Positions 10,120 through 21,242 are shown, counted from the first letter of the stretch. The stretch: DNA of 64,000 nucleotides from Odontocerum albicorne (GCA_949825065.1 OX463859.1:13406452-13470451); one strand, 5' to 3'. Numbers and translations are program-made. Notes: generated by a model not told the origin, from the sequence alone.

Positions 10120-11095
10120 TAAAACGTAAAGATCCTTAATTCATATTTCATTCAACTAATATAAGACTCGCTCTGTCGTTGGCGTATTTCAATCAGTGCC
10201 TCGAAAACCATTGTACTTCCTTACAGTGACGTAGTGTGTTTTTTGGTTTCCCCATTATCTTTCTTTACGACATTCTCTCCTATTTTATAGCCATCCAATG
10301 ATAATTCTTTTTTTAGTGTTAAAATTTTGTCTTTTACCATTTAATTTCTTTGTTCTAATTAATTAGTCGTGTTTTGTCTTACACTGGAAACGAAATTTTA
10401 AAATCTTTTTTCTGGTTATTTGGAAGAGATTGCCCTTCTTTCTGTGGTGTTCAAATAAATATGGAATTAATTAATTAAGAATGAATACGAACTAGGGATT
10501 AATGTAATAAAACGAGCACTTCGAAGTAGTTTGGACATGAGTAACGAATCAAATATACAGCGTGAATCTTAGTGCGAGTTATGAGGTAAGAAAACCGACA
10601 AACGTATGTTAGAACCGACTAAATTAAATGTTGGAAAGTCCAGGATTCAGAGAAATAAAAAAGGGTTCTGTCGAAATTTGATTTGTTATAAATCAAAACA
10701 TAAATTATAACTATAATTTGGTTAGTTTCCTGGTTCGGTTCGATGTAGTTCTCATGGGCCGTCTCAGAGCTGATTCCCTGGATGTTCGGGCCCGCAATAA
10801 ACACGTTTATCCGGGTGCAATAAAAATTGATATCGTTAAAGCGCATTTTTTCTTCTCGTTTTGGGGTTCCTTCACAAGGAGTTGTAAAATGAAGCTAGCC
10901 ATAAAAGTTACCTTGAAGTCAAGTGACCACACTTTATTCCACTGTTTAATCAAATTTACATAATAAAAGTTCTAGTTTTCAGTCTTTGTTTTTAAGTAAT
11001 TTTATTAATTTAATTTATAATTTAAAGACTAACACAAACAAATATACAGTCATAATTCAATTGGAATGCGCTGTAGAGTAAAATCAAGGAAAGTT
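10120..11095. other. No gene recognised; one GC-richer open frame
   Basis: About 10158-10190 is a scrap of LINE J. The plus-strand frame 10718-10963 lies in a GC-richer stretch (around GGCCGTCTCAGAGCTGATTC) unlike its surroundings, but I recognise no domain. It could be an old exon or an unknown repeat. Confidence 0.3.
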
Positions 11096-11099
11096 AAGT

Positions 11100-11340
11100 T
11101 AGACTGAGTGAAATATATTTTGAAAAAATAAAGGTAAAACGTCAGTAAAATTGTTGGCGTTACATGAGAAGGTGTCTGGATATATGTATAGATGAGGTTA
11201 CAGGAAAGTCTGACGCTCTGTTCCTTCTGTCTACTCCAATAAGAAACGGCGTAATGGTTTGTATATGTGTATATATTTATTTAATGATTTATTTTACATT
11301 GTACAAATATCGGGTTTATTGCCAAGTGACAATCTTATTT
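11100..11340 (+). mobile_element. RTE-like LINE 3' end followed by a SINE/LINE tail scrap
   Basis: 11195-11275 matches the terminal part of the RTE-like LINE (AAGTCTGACGCTCTGTTCC, then GGCGTAATGGTTT and ATATGTG), as at 27380-27450. 11294-11338 resembles the minus-strand SINE A tail (GGGTTTATTGCCAAGTGACA). Confidence 0.5.
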
Positions 11341-11440
11341 TTTATAAAAGTTTTTAAAATTTTTGTTATATAAAATAAATACCTGCAATACCAACATAAT
11401 AATAATTAAAAAAACACAAATTCCAAGAAATAAAACAAAC

Positions 11441-11667
11441 AAAGTAATCGGTGGCCAGAAGAAAGAGAGAGCAATTGGAAACATACAAGGTAATCGATGG
11501 CCAGAAGAAAGAGAGAGAAATTGGAAACACACAAGGTAATCGATGGCCAGAAGAAAGAGAGAGAAATTGGAAACATACAAGGTAATCGATGGCCAGAAGA
11601 AAGAGAGAGAAATTGGAAACATACAAGGTAATCTATGGCCAGAAGAAAGAGAGAGAAATTGGAAACA
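11441..11667. repeat. 46-bp minisatellite, 5 copies
   Basis: Units start at 11441, 11487, 11533, 11579 and 11625, each AAGGTAATCGATGGCCAGAA followed by GAAAGAGAGAGAAATTGG and AAACATAC. Only a few substitutions separate the copies. Because 46 is not a multiple of 3, three overlapping minus-strand open frames read the same peptide; these are artefacts of the array. Confidence 0.9.
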
Positions 11668-11869
11668 AGGATGAAGTCCCTGTAGGGATGTTTTCGAAAC
11701 ATGTTAACAATGGTGCGAGTCTTATTATTAGCTGGTGTCTGTTTCAAAGTATAACAGCCTGAATAGTTCAATACAATATGAAAAATTAAGTACTCTGAGT
11801 TACATACTCGTAGAAGTTTGTAAGAATTTTGAAAATAAATATATAATTTTTTCTTCGGTATCTTTTGAA

Positions 11870-12089
11870 TTGTTTTACACTTTTGTTGTATACTCGTATC
11901 ATATGGTACAACCTGGCGTGCTTATTACTGCGTTACAATATCTTCTTACCAACTAGAAAGGTGTTAAAGAAACTTTATGTAAAAATCAGTTAGAATATAT
12001 TTTAAATAAATTGGGTCCTATGGAGAATCAAACTCACAGCCACCGGGTTCTATGACAGACAGACAGACTTACTAGGCTACAAAGGTCGT
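11870..12089 (-). mobile_element. SINE family A copy
   Basis: The minus strand runs from a tRNA-like head (AGGTCG..CTAGGC near 12070-12089, B-box-like region near 12035-12050) to the tail GGTTGTACCATATG. Against the family consensus, the tail carries an extra TACTCGTA at 11891 where other copies have TA. The flanking stretch 11670-11869 holds nothing recognised. Confidence 0.6.
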
Positions 12090-12109
12090 TATGATCGTAT
12101 GGTAAGCGT

Positions 12110-12270
12110 AATTGAAGAAATGCATTTTTTCAGTAGCAGTTAAATTAACAGAAGAGGAAATGTGAGTGGAAGGCGTGTTCGGGGAAGACCAAGGAAAGTG
12201 TGGTTGATCAAGAGAATGATATTCTAAAAATGTAAAATGTGAAAAGTTTGAGACTATTCAGTTAAATGAG
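12110..12270 (+). mobile_element. RTE-like LINE fragment
   Basis: About 12163-12230 matches the conserved block that elsewhere encodes GRRGRGRPRKVWLDQVND, with GAAGACCAAGGAAAGTGTGG still readable. Frames are broken. Confidence 0.55.
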
Positions 12271-12879
12271 ACAATGTGAATAGTCAGTGATACTCTGAAA
12301 TCAATTCCTTTGGCATGAATTCCAGTTCTTGCAAACCTGCTGCCTCCTAAATTAACTTCGGTCGGATATCTCCATCTAGTCAGTGATCATAAGATACTTT
12401 TTCAAGAATTTGATCTTCAATGAAAATTATAGTATACCATGAATCGTTTAAGGTGTGACCACAGTTGCAGTGTACACATATTGAATAATTAGGGGTTCAT
12501 TGACTCCTCGTTGGATTATTTCGTGAAATGGTTAGATTAAAGTCAGACTGTCCATCCCACCCTCAAAGAGTGTCCCATATAATCGTGGGATTCGTGGGAA
12601 ATAAAAAAGATTCACGGGGCTACTCCTAAGTCAGTATTATGGATGACAGACCTGAAGTCTGACTGAAAAACCATATGAGTAACCTCTGAGATGTTAAGTT
12701 CATGTATAAAATACGTATGATATACATGTATCATGCTGTGCCCCTTGCGGGGTAGACGGAGAGAACAGATCCCCAAACTTTTATATCCATGCACACAACT
12801 TTCTCCTTCTCAACATGCATACATTCAGCGTGGCATAATACTTTATTATTCATACTTTTTTACTTTATATCCTTTTAAA
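12271..12879. other. No gene recognised; RTE 3'-end scrap
   Basis: Mostly unassigned. About 12690-12830, on the minus strand, resembles an RTE-like LINE terminus (CCCCTTGCGGGGTAGACGGA region). Confidence 0.35.
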
Positions 12880-13330
12880 ATCTGGTACACTTGACCCAGA
12901 AGATGTATAAAAGTAAGATTGATACTGTGAAGATGCGTACACTAAGAAAAAGTAGTAAAATGTCAATGTATGAAAAAAGGTGGAACGAAGACTTCATAAA
13001 CGCAAGCTTGGATAAAATTGTTGTTTTAAGTAAGATGAAGAAAGTAGCTTTAAGATAGTTTAAATATTTAGAGTGAAATAATGACTAAACGAGTATACAA
13101 GTCAGACGTCCAAGGTGTGCGTGGAAGAGGTAGACCGGGGAAAACATGGATGGATCAAATGTACAAAATGTGGTCACCATATTGTGGATAGAGTTGGTTT
13201 AAGACATCTTGGCTCATAAAATTGCCATGTAACGATTTAGTGGTCTGATTATAGCAGGGTCACGCTGATGAGGCCTTAAACAGAGTACGGCCTGAGACAG
13301 TGCTGTATAGGGACAGGGTGGACTGGTAAT
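12880..13330 (+). mobile_element. RTE-like LINE fragment
   Basis: Non-coding, plus orientation, with the recognisable CGTGGAAGAGGTAGACCGGG at 13121-13140 and the following TGGATGGATCAAAT (the RGRGRP..W.DQ region). It is heavily decayed around that block. Confidence 0.55.
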
Positions 13331-13465
13331 TATCATTGGCCTTGTTAACATTATAACCCATAAAATATAACCGAATTGCGGTTCGTGCGCCTGAATTGGT
13401 TCAATTCATACTTAATACACGCATAACATTTAAGATATAACTTTATTAAAGGGTTTTCCATTTAG

Positions 13466-13575
13466 ATAATGTCTTGTTATTCGTGTTTTCGATAAATATC
13501 GAGTGAGTTACGATTTGGTTTCACTTTCAAACATTTCTTTATGAAAAATCTTATTTGTTGTGTCTTAGAGAAAAT
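13466..13575 (+). repeat. Direct repeat, left copy, flanking a hammerhead palindrome
   Basis: Homologous to 13872-13990, roughly three-quarters identical by eye. Both share TTATTCGT, GATAAAT.TCGAG.GAGTTA, GGTTTCA.TTTCA and end in CTTAGAGAAAA. The pair brackets the palindrome at 13577-13860. Confidence 0.6.
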
Positions 13576-13576
13576 A

Positions 13577-13860
13577 AATAGTTAAGGCGTTAACACTGTG
13601 GACTTTTTAAGACATTTTAAGTGATTTTCTAAAACACTGTTTTTCCACATAAGACAACAATATGACTATACCAGTTTTAAGGGTTTCACTTCATCATTAG
13701 GTAAGCTCAAACAAGTCTTTTTTGAACTCCTATGATGTTGAAGTGAAAACTTTGAAACCATAGGGTCGTGTGTACTCGTATCATAAGTGAAAACCAGAGG
13801 GTCGTGTGTACTCGTATCACAAGTGGAAAAACAGTGTTTTAGTAAATGAATTAAAAATTT
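13577..13860. mobile_element. Degenerate hammerhead-element palindrome
   Basis: Inverted pair of the same unit as at 25.9, 30.4, 40.3, 51.1 and 60.2 kb. Both ribozyme cores are decayed: the minus-strand core at about 13669-13701 has CTAATGA in place of CTGATGA, and the plus core near 13725-13765 has lost the motif around CCTATGATG while keeping TTTGAAACCATAGGG. The right arm has an internal duplication (about 36 bp) containing TACTCGTA twice (13773 and 13809). Confidence 0.65.
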
Positions 13861-13871
13861 ATTAATATTTT

Positions 13872-13990
13872 AGACCCTTCTCTTATTCGTATGTTTATAT
13901 GCTTGATAAATCTCGAGCGAGTTAAGGACTGGTTTCATTTTCAGACTCTTCTTAATTAAAAATAGTATTTGTTGTATCTTAGAGAAAAGC
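13872..13990 (+). repeat. Direct repeat, right copy
   Basis: Partner of 13466-13575; see that entry. It extends to CTTAGAGAAAAG at about 13978-13989. From there to 14550 nothing is recognised. Confidence 0.6.
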
Positions 13991-14550
13991 GTCTATATTT
14001 TGAAATCGTTTGAATAATTCAATTTGAATGTTACTGAAAATAATGTTTTGATGATTGACATTAAATAATAATCCGTAAAATCTTAAGACATGATAGTTTG
14101 ATGGGGACGTCATATGTGGTCTAGATAATAAGTAACCTGTTTTCTAATCCCGGGGTTGCGAGTTTTAATGCGAACGAAAATCAAATAAAAAATAAACTGT
14201 TTTAGTTTGGTTTCCATTTAAGGCTTGTTTACCATATTTCTGGTTGAAAAGATGAGATTGATTATTTTTGCAATTATACACAGATAAATATGATTTGATG
14301 GTTAAATAACTCTCTGTTAAACACCAACCCAATGACTCGAAGTTATTGAATTGATTTTTCGAAACGATAAATTTAACGTAATGTTTAATTTATTTTAAAA
14401 TCTGTACAGTACGAGTATATCTTGGGATTAGTGACTGCTATGTGAAAATTATTTGAGCGCTATAAACATATGTTAACAACATAAACAAAACTTACCTCTG
14501 CTTTTTTTTCATATAATATATATGGTATAGCCGAATTTTAAGTTAACAAT
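13991..14550. other. No recognisable feature
   Basis: AT-rich; one TACGAGTA octamer at 14410. Confidence 0.4.
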
Positions 14551-14768
14551 CGACTTCTTCCATGGCGTACTTGGTAATATATCTGACTTCCTACCCATGA
14601 GTTGTGAGCTCGAACTCCGCCAACTCTCACTTTAAAAAAATCAGTTTGTTTCTCACTTAAGGTATCATTATCCTCTTTGTAGTACTCGTACGTTGGAAGA
14701 GACTGCCTCAGAGCAATACTCCTACGAGGATATACTGTATACAACGGAAGTGCTATAAAACACAACCA
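14551..14768 (+). mobile_element. SINE family A copy
   Basis: Head ACTTCTTCCATGGC, B-box-like GAGCTCGAACTCC (about 14608-14620), core CAGT.TG.TTCTCACTTAAGG and tail TTGGAAGAGACTGCC..GGATATACTGTATACAACG. A TACTCGTA octamer at 14683 interrupts the block just before GTTGGAAGAG. Confidence 0.65.
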
Positions 14769-15295
14769 AATAGCTCTGCTTCATGATGTACTGTTTTTTT
14801 ATTGGAACTTTTACACAAAAAATTAATAAACTAAATATTTTACCCGATTCGAAAAGTTTTTACGCATTTAAAAAATGTAAGATCTAACTTAATTTTAAAT
14901 ATATGTACCGTTTTGTTACACTATATTTCATGTAACGTTAGAATTCTATCTAGTAGGACTTTTTATTTTTTTTGACGACGTTTTATACTTTCCTTGGTTA
15001 TTTTCTGCAACGTCTTATATTTGCAGGACTGTACACTGTGCCGCCCCGCCCTTAGGCAAGCAAGAAAATTTCGCTCTTACGTTTCTTTAAACACTATAAT
15101 TTATATATAATACTAAAAAGTTTTCTAAATCGTTACTAAAACTCAAGACATAATTGGATTTATTTTTCTATTATTAGCATACCTACTCATCTACTCACAT
15201 TGAAAAAATATCACATCATGAACAATAAAATATATAATTCCTTCCTATACTATATAGAATCTATCTAAAGACAATATGTACCTACTCACATATCA
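14769..15295. other. No recognisable feature
   Basis: AT-rich intergenic-like sequence; no repeat match. Confidence 0.4.
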
Positions 15296-15299
15296 CATG

Positions 15300-15740
15300 A
15301 TATAAAATAGTAGCAAATGAGAGTGGTCCAGGAATATTAAAAAAAGTATGGCTGAATCAAGTGAATGATATTTAAAAAAAAAGGAAATACGATGAACTCT
15401 GTGGCCTAGGGTAAGACGCTTTTCTCCCAACCCGAGGGTTGCAGGTGCGATTTCCGCTAAACCTAGATTTATTTAAAAAAAGATTCTAGTCTACTTTTCA
15501 CTTAAGGACTCTTGAACATCTATCTGGTTGGTTGAAAGATATTGCGACATGGCAATACACCCACCAGGCTGTAATGCACATAATGAGAGTATAATACAAT
15601 GTAAGCAGTAAGAGGAATCGTGAGAGTTGTATGGATGTGGAAGAGATGAAATATGTGTCAAGATAGGAAAGTCTGGTGCTATTTTCTCTCTGTCTACATC
15701 AACAAGCAAATTACCTAATTTTATGTATGTGCGTAACAAT
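15300..15740 (+). mobile_element. RTE-like LINE fragment interrupted by a SINE
   Basis: 15310-15390 and 15602-15740 are the two halves of one RTE-like end. The first reads AAAGTATGGCTGAATCAAGT (W..QVND region), and the second AGGAATCGTGAGAGTTGTAT then AAAGTCTGGTGCTATTTTC. The SINE at 15394-15592 sits between, flanked by related AATACGATGA and AATACAATGTA. Confidence 0.65.
15394..15592 (+). mobile_element. SINE family A copy nested in a LINE
   Basis: Head CTCTGTGGCCTAGGGTAAGA, B-box-like GCAGGTGCGATTTCC, core AGATTCTAGTCTACTTTTCA and tail GGTTGGTTGAAAGATATTGC, GCAATACACCCACCAGGCTG. Its insertion point inside the RTE-like copy gives the relative age: LINE first, SINE later. Confidence 0.75.
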
Positions 15741-16059
15741 TCTATTTACTGATTCAAAAGGGCGGCAGGGTGTATTTTATTATAGGCTGTTATGACGTGT
15801 ATCCGTTTCATGACTCGACGTAAAACTCATTGTTTTAAGGTCTACCACATGTTCTAAATAGTTTTTTAGAAAATTTGTTATTTTTTTGCGTTGCATCAAA
15901 TTTCATTTAAGTCAGTAGTTCTCAATCTTGAATATAAAGTCAACCAAAAAATATGTTTATCTTATATTTGCTGCCCGCTTGGAAGTGCCGCCCTAAGGTT
16001 GTATCTTACTTACCTATTGTCAGGGACGGCCCTGACATTTGATTGTATATTTATTTAGA
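15741..16059. other. No recognisable feature
   Basis: No repeat or coding signal seen. Confidence 0.35.
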
Positions 16060-16160
16060 AGTTTTTTTAATTATTCGTAGCACGTGCCAAAACCATCTCA
16101 GTATGCTCTTCTTCATCTTACTTATTGTATTGTATTATAATAGTATTAACTACACATTCA
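16060..16160 (-). mobile_element. RTE-like LINE scrap
   Basis: CACGTGCCAAAACCATCTCA and CTCTTCTTCATCTTACTT match the minus-strand LINE copies elsewhere. Confidence 0.45.
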
Positions 16161-16257
16161 TATGATGCATTGTAAACCATACATTGTATGACCTAGTGGG
16201 TCTAATGTCACGTGGCAATAGCTTTAAACAAACATGAAACACGTTAATGCATTTTTT

Positions 16258-16360
16258 TAGTGAAAACCATACTTTTAAGAAAAAAAAATATCTACGGAAT
16301 CAAGTCTACAACCTCCTGTTAGGAAAAAAATACATTGCACCAACTAGGCTACAGATGTTC
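16258..16360 (-). mobile_element. SINE family A, 5' portion
   Basis: Head region, minus strand: ACCAACTAGGCTACAGATGT at about 16339-16358 and the decayed B-box region before it. Confidence 0.45.
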
Positions 16361-17310
16361 AATTAAATATTCTATTGGTTAACAAAACCAACGTTTGAAA
16401 TCATTAGATCTTATCTCAACTATTACTTAACAGATATTTCCGTCTCTTCCGTATCGAACAACTGCTAACAACATAGTTCTTGGCAACTGATTGATATATT
16501 GTCGTTGAATGTCACAAGAAGTCTTATATAAATAAAATTCTTTTTTTTCCCTCTCAAATACCATCGGGACACTGGCTTGAATAATTCAGAAGGTCTGAAA
16601 CCGTTGGACGGGTGTAATTGCTAATAAATTGTTTAAATTGTTTAACATTTACTTAATGTGCTGCTGAAATAAAATATTCGAGTCATTAAGATGCTGTGAC
16701 CAATGTTGATTTCAACTGATTAGTTAGAAAACGTGGTTAAAGTAATGTTTTTAACTCTTTAGGAACTGCGTTTAGTTTAATAATTAACCAATTTGGTTAT
16801 ACGTTTTGAAGTAATTGAGAAAACGAAACGGTTCGTTATCTGGACTTACATATATGGAATGAAAAAATAAAATAAAAGATTTAACAATGAATTACACGTT
16901 TAACTATCTTGATTCACACAAAGGTTTGAGATAAGCTCATTCAATATTTCAAATGGATGTATATTTACGAAAAAGGATCGACAGCGGAAAATTTATTTTA
17001 TAATTGAGTTGTCAAGATGCAAAACGCGCCCCAGAAGACAGCGGGTGTCAAAATTCGCTCTGCGCATAATTTAATAAAAAAATGTTTAATTTTTCATTGT
17101 GTTCTTGTTAAATGTTATCATGGGACTGCTATTATTTATTTCTTAAGATATAAACCAGAAAATATATCACGATAAAATTTAATTTACATTTGAAATAGTT
17201 AATTACTATTTACTCAAAATCTAAAAAATAAATAAACAGAGCAGGTTTTGCACCTTGACGACCATATTCATACCATCAACTATTCACCTACATTCTCAGA
17301 ATATAGGACA
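16361..17310. other. No recognisable feature
   Basis: AT-rich, no repeat match except a few short A-rich tracts. Nothing coding. Confidence 0.4.
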
Positions 17311-17312
17311 AC

Positions 17313-17478
17313 TTTTTGGTCAGGAGTCATTTAAATTATTCTATAATACGGACGTTGCTATATTTATTTTTGGTCAGGAGCTATTTTAAATATTATTCTA
17401 TAATACGGGCGATGATACATTTGTTTTTGGTCAGGAGCCATTTAAAATATTATTCTATAATATGGACGTTGCTATATG
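17313..17478. repeat. Tandem repeat, three copies of 54-57 bp
   Basis: Units start at 17313, 17367 and 17424 with TTTTTGGTCAGGAG, then CATTTAAAATATTATTCTA and TAATACGGACGTTGCTATA. A plus-strand open frame through it is an artefact. Confidence 0.8.
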
Positions 17479-17479
17479 C

Positions 17480-17712
17480 ATTCCGGTGTACTCCAATCGT
17501 CTCACTTCAGGTGTGTCATTGGATTCAGTACACCGATGAGGCCGGTGACTATGCTGGTGTACAACAGCTCACTCATTTGAAGAGGAGAAAAAAAGAAGAA
17601 TAATGAAACGAAAACTCCACAGCTTCGCTTTTCAACGGAATTGACGTTGTCGCGAGGGGATCCTCGACAACGAGACCCAGCAACGACGATATAGTCGTAT
17701 CTATATGTCATG
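17480..17712 (+). mobile_element. SINE family B, 5'-truncated copy
   Basis: Begins within the body (CATTCCGGTGTACTCCAATC) and continues through GTCTCACTTCAGGTGTGTCA, the GCTGGTGTACAACAGCTCAC block and GCTTCGCTTTTCAACGG, to GACCCAGCAACGACGATATA at the 3' end. Confidence 0.65.
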
Positions 17713-19054
17713 TCTTCGCTTTACATATTTTTAAAATTAACGATACCTACTCGTTAAGTGTACAAAGAATGTTAAATACAAAAGTGTTAAAGTTAAGCAT
17801 GATTCTTAGAATTTTTAGAATGACACGTTTAAGTTTGTAATAAACTTGATTTAGATCTTTATAATGGGTTCAAGTTATTTTTTTAGTCAAATAATTATGT
17901 CTAATGGTTAAGTCCTAGTTCTTCCATTGTTTGTTCAAATAATTCCATACCTATACCATTTCATACCCTATATACAATAATTCCAGTCTTTTGAGGACTT
18001 TTAAAGAACTTTTTTGAACTCGTTAATTAATTATTGTGGCATTTTTTTCTTCTATTTTTGTAATTTTTTTCCCCGTGGTGAAGAAGATTTGAGGAGTTGC
18101 ACCTGTATGATTTCATTGTTTACATTTTGTTTTCAATAATTTGTATTTGTTCTTTTTTGTCCAATTTGTTTCAATATTATACGATATACTGAATTCTTGA
18201 GACATTGAGTGTTGTGGGGACGATTTTTGTCCATTATTGTGCTTGGGGTTTGCACATTTTTATTTTTTGAATATATACATTAATTTGTATTCCCCCTTTC
18301 GAACTGATGTCAAGAGTGACACCTGATGTGGCTCATTGAGGGCTATACGCCTGTGGACGGCTCCATGTTGTGTTGGTAACATATGATTTTGTACTGTTAA
18401 ATGCGCTTGTTTCTTTCTAATTATTTTTGTTTTAATTAATTGTTTAAACATTTTTTTATAATATTCTGTCCTTCTTAATGTTTTTTTTTTAAATATATAA
18501 ATAACATGTAAAAATATTTGCAGGTGGAACCAACGCAAATTAGAGTTACTGAGGAAATTTAATCGTCAAATTGTTAAATAATTCAATATATTTTATTGTA
18601 TTAAAAAAAAACGATTGCCATTGGACCAAATTAATGTGAAAATAATGCTGGAGATAGTAAAAATACGAATAATATGGTTTCATTTCGAGAAGCTCAACAC
18701 TTTTGGTATGATTTACGAGGTGCCCAGTCAGGAATGTTATGGATATTTTGTTTTTGGTAAACACTCCCGGCTGGGTTTTGTTTGCATCGGTAAAAAAGAG
18801 TCTCAGGTTCGAAATGACAATAATGGGATACGAATCCGCCCCGTCATTCTACAGGCTACTGCTATTGTTGTCCAAAAATACTCGTACGTGTCAGGTGAAC
18901 GGAAACTTTGAATTGTGTGATAAAGTATATTCACAAAAACTTAACTATTAATAAATGTGATTTTTCTAACGCCGTTATTAAACAGAAATTAATAAAAAAT
19001 GCCTCAGTAACAATGTATTTATGAAAATGTAATGCAGTGTAATACTATATTATT
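17713..19054. other. No gene recognised
   Basis: Long AT-rich stretch. Open frames on both strands at 18260-18951 overlap one another and show no domain. One TACTCGTA octamer at 18879. Confidence 0.4.
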
Positions 19055-19412
19055 GCATTGTATTACACTTTCGTTGTATGCTGTACAACCTGGCGAGTTT
19101 ATTGCCTACCAGGTTGTACTGTACATATACTCGTATATAGCTCACATCTTTAGCTTGGGCCACTTCCATCTACCTAATTCCTTATGTACACTCTTCTATT
19201 AAAAAGGTTGGTAGGGAGAGATTGCCCTTTAACGTTCCCTTGCGAGTTCCTGTTGCAATCCAGATTATTTTTAAAGGATTTCAGTCTGGTTTTCACTTAA
19301 GGCCTCTTAAACATCTTTTTGGTCGCTTGGAAGATATTGCCACATGGTAATAATCCCGCCAGGTTTTACTGTATACAAAGAAAGTGTAATACAATGCAAT
19401 GTAATACGATAA
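19055..19412. mobile_element. SINE family A tail scraps and a head-truncated copy
   Basis: 19063-19108 is a minus-strand SINE A tail (GTATGCTGTACAACCTGGCG), followed at once by an inverted tail scrap (CCAGGTTGTACTGTAC). 19225-19412, plus strand, has a decayed head and the standard core GATTTCAGTCTGGTTTTCAC, then CTTGGAAGATATTGCCACAT and the tail GTATACAAAGAAAGTGTAAT. Octamer TACTCGTA at 19128. Confidence 0.6.
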
Positions 19413-19439
19413 ATTACAGTACAAATAAATAAACTCAAC

Positions 19440-19720
19440 AAACGTTTTTAACTTTTATCTCTCTCAGAATTTGATCCATTTGATCGTGTCATGTTTTTCT
19501 AGATTTTTACAAACTTCTTGTATCTTCTATAATAATTGTATAGAGAATTCAATACATTTTTCATCTTTTTTTTATGTAGGCGAACCATCTCAATTGTATT
19601 CTTAAAATGTTAAGCACTGCACTTTCTTTCAATCCAATTTCTTTCCTCATGTCTTCCTTCCTTATTATGTCATACATTGATTTCTACGCAACTCTCTAAT
19701 TTCCACTAGTTTTTGAGTAC
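19440..19720 (-). mobile_element. RTE-like LINE fragment
   Basis: Diverged minus-strand match to the 2983-3400 segment (GAATTTGATCCATTTGATCG, GTAGGCGAACCATCTCAATT and CTTATTATGTCATACATTG). Confidence 0.45.
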
Positions 19721-20697
19721 CATCGAGAATAAAACTCAAACCCCTGTGGTAAAAGACAAACTTCTTAACCCCTTGACTAAGGTGATCGTCTTTTGTATCA
19801 CTATGCTTCGATATGAAAAATATTTATGTTCGCTTTCCACTGGTTTCCAACCCATTTTTAAAGGACCTCCTTTGAGAATATTAATAAAAATATCACAAAT
19901 GCTTAATCAATAAAAGCCTCTTTAGGATGATGGCTGAATGAGATGTTTGGGACAGGACGTGATGGTAAAAGGGTATCTTTATGACGAATGAAAAGAGCTA
20001 TTAATTTTTTGTTACGATTGGCTCAATAATACACTTAATCATTTAAATAAAATGGTAACAAATCTGAGTTCTTTATCTCTATAAAATAAGTCTTCGACAA
20101 TAACGTAATTCTGCTTGGTGAAGTTTGGTAATATTTTGTGGTATACATACATAACATATATTGAACTTAAATATACATTTAATTATTAAATAGTTTTAAA
20201 ACAATGACTGTAATTTATTATTACTACTGCTTTTTGTATCTTCATGTTAGTTTAAGATAAAGTTTTGTATTTTTTGTCAATAATTTTAAGTACTTGTATA
20301 ACCTGTCACATGTTCATTTGTATATAAAGACACTGTTGTGACGTTAATTAAATAAATAAATAAAGATATTTTTTTAAGTTCTTTAAGAAATCATTGTAAA
20401 ATTAAACTTTCGGCTTTCATTGAATAAGGTCCGAATTCATGGTTCGGCCTAAATAGTACATATTCACTTCTAACCTTAGAAAATCGTGATTTGTATTCAG
20501 AGTATGATCTCAAACGTTTCAATCTTTCAAGTCAGGCACTTAAACATTTGGCTCACTTATTTAGGGAAGTTACCACAAATTTGTACGAATTTTAATTTTA
20601 AATACTAATTTCTTCAGTACAAAATGGTTAATGTTTATTATTTAGTGTTAAGGTCAAGTTATTGAATCGGGCCTAAGTTATTTTTGACAACAGCCGT
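19721..20697. other. No gene recognised; A-rich tail near 20.35 kb
   Basis: Ends of an unidentified retroposed sequence may lie at about 20345-20370, where TTAATTAAATAAATAAATAA occurs. Otherwise unassigned. Confidence 0.35.
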
Positions 20698-20860
20698 GGT
20701 CTAATGGGTAAGATGCCTGTCTTTTGATCCAGAGGTTGCGGGTTCAATTCGTGCTGGATCCCAGTTTTTATTTTTTTAAAAGGAGGTTTTCAGTCTAGTT
20801 TTCCCTTGAAGTCGCATAAACATCTTTTTGCATCTACTGTATAAAAATAAAATGTTATAT
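20698..20860 (+). mobile_element. SINE family A copy
   Basis: CCGTGGTCTAATGGGTAAGA carries the A-box region and GGTTGCGGGTTCAATTCGTG the B box. The core GGTTTTCAGTCTAGTTTTCC follows; the tail is short. Confidence 0.75.
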
Positions 20861-20861
20861 A

Positions 20862-20978
20862 TGATTCGCTCGGGCGCTGTTATAGCTGTTAAACGTAGTT
20901 TGTCCAATACAAGTGCGTTCGAGTCCCGAGATAGAACGCCCTTGAGGAGAGTGTGCTGTCTAAACGGCGCTACATAAA
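20862..20978 (+). repeat. Repeat family C (CR1-like LINE terminus or tRNA-like SINE)
   Basis: ATTCGCTCGGGCGCTGTTAT, then GCGTTCGAGTCCCGAGATAG, CGCCCTTGAGGAGAGTGTGC and TCTAAACGGCGCTACATAAA. The last three blocks also end the CR1-like LINEs at 48.05 kb and 9.45 kb. The GTTCGAGTCCC block looks like a Pol III B box, so this may be a SINE that shares the LINE end. Confidence 0.5.
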
Positions 20979-21242
20979 ATTCTATGGCGTTTTGGTAAAG
21001 AAGTACAAGTCGTCAATTACTTATTTGTCAGTTTGAAGTTTTGCAACACTTGTATTCCTGAAATACAGACCTCAGGTAAATTTTAAAGGCAAACTTTGAA
21101 TATATAAATCATTTATGTATTCAAAGTTTACCTTTAAAATTTACCTGAGTTCTGTATTTCAGGAATACAAGTGTTGCAAAACTTCAAACTGACAAATAAG
21201 TAATTGATGACTTGTACCTCTTTACCAAAACGCCATAGAATT
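20979..21242. repeat. 264-bp foldback (inverted repeat, arms about 121 bp)
   Basis: The left arm runs from AATTCTATGGCGTTTTGGTA to about 21103. The right arm, from about 21119, is its near-perfect complement ending TACCAAAACGCCATAGAATT at 21242. Only a few mismatches are visible, and the unpaired centre is about 15 bp. It has no coding capacity. It abuts repeat family C on the left. No target duplication is certain. Confidence 0.85.

Noticed and set aside
11335..11771. Three overlapping minus-strand frames with LSLSSGHRLPCMFPI-type repeats
   Set aside because: The 46-bp array shifts frame each unit, so all three frames read the same peptide; not coding.
17713..19054. Host gene with exons at 18260-18951
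   Set aside because: Open frames on both strands overlap and have no domain, no clear splice structure and AT-rich codon use.
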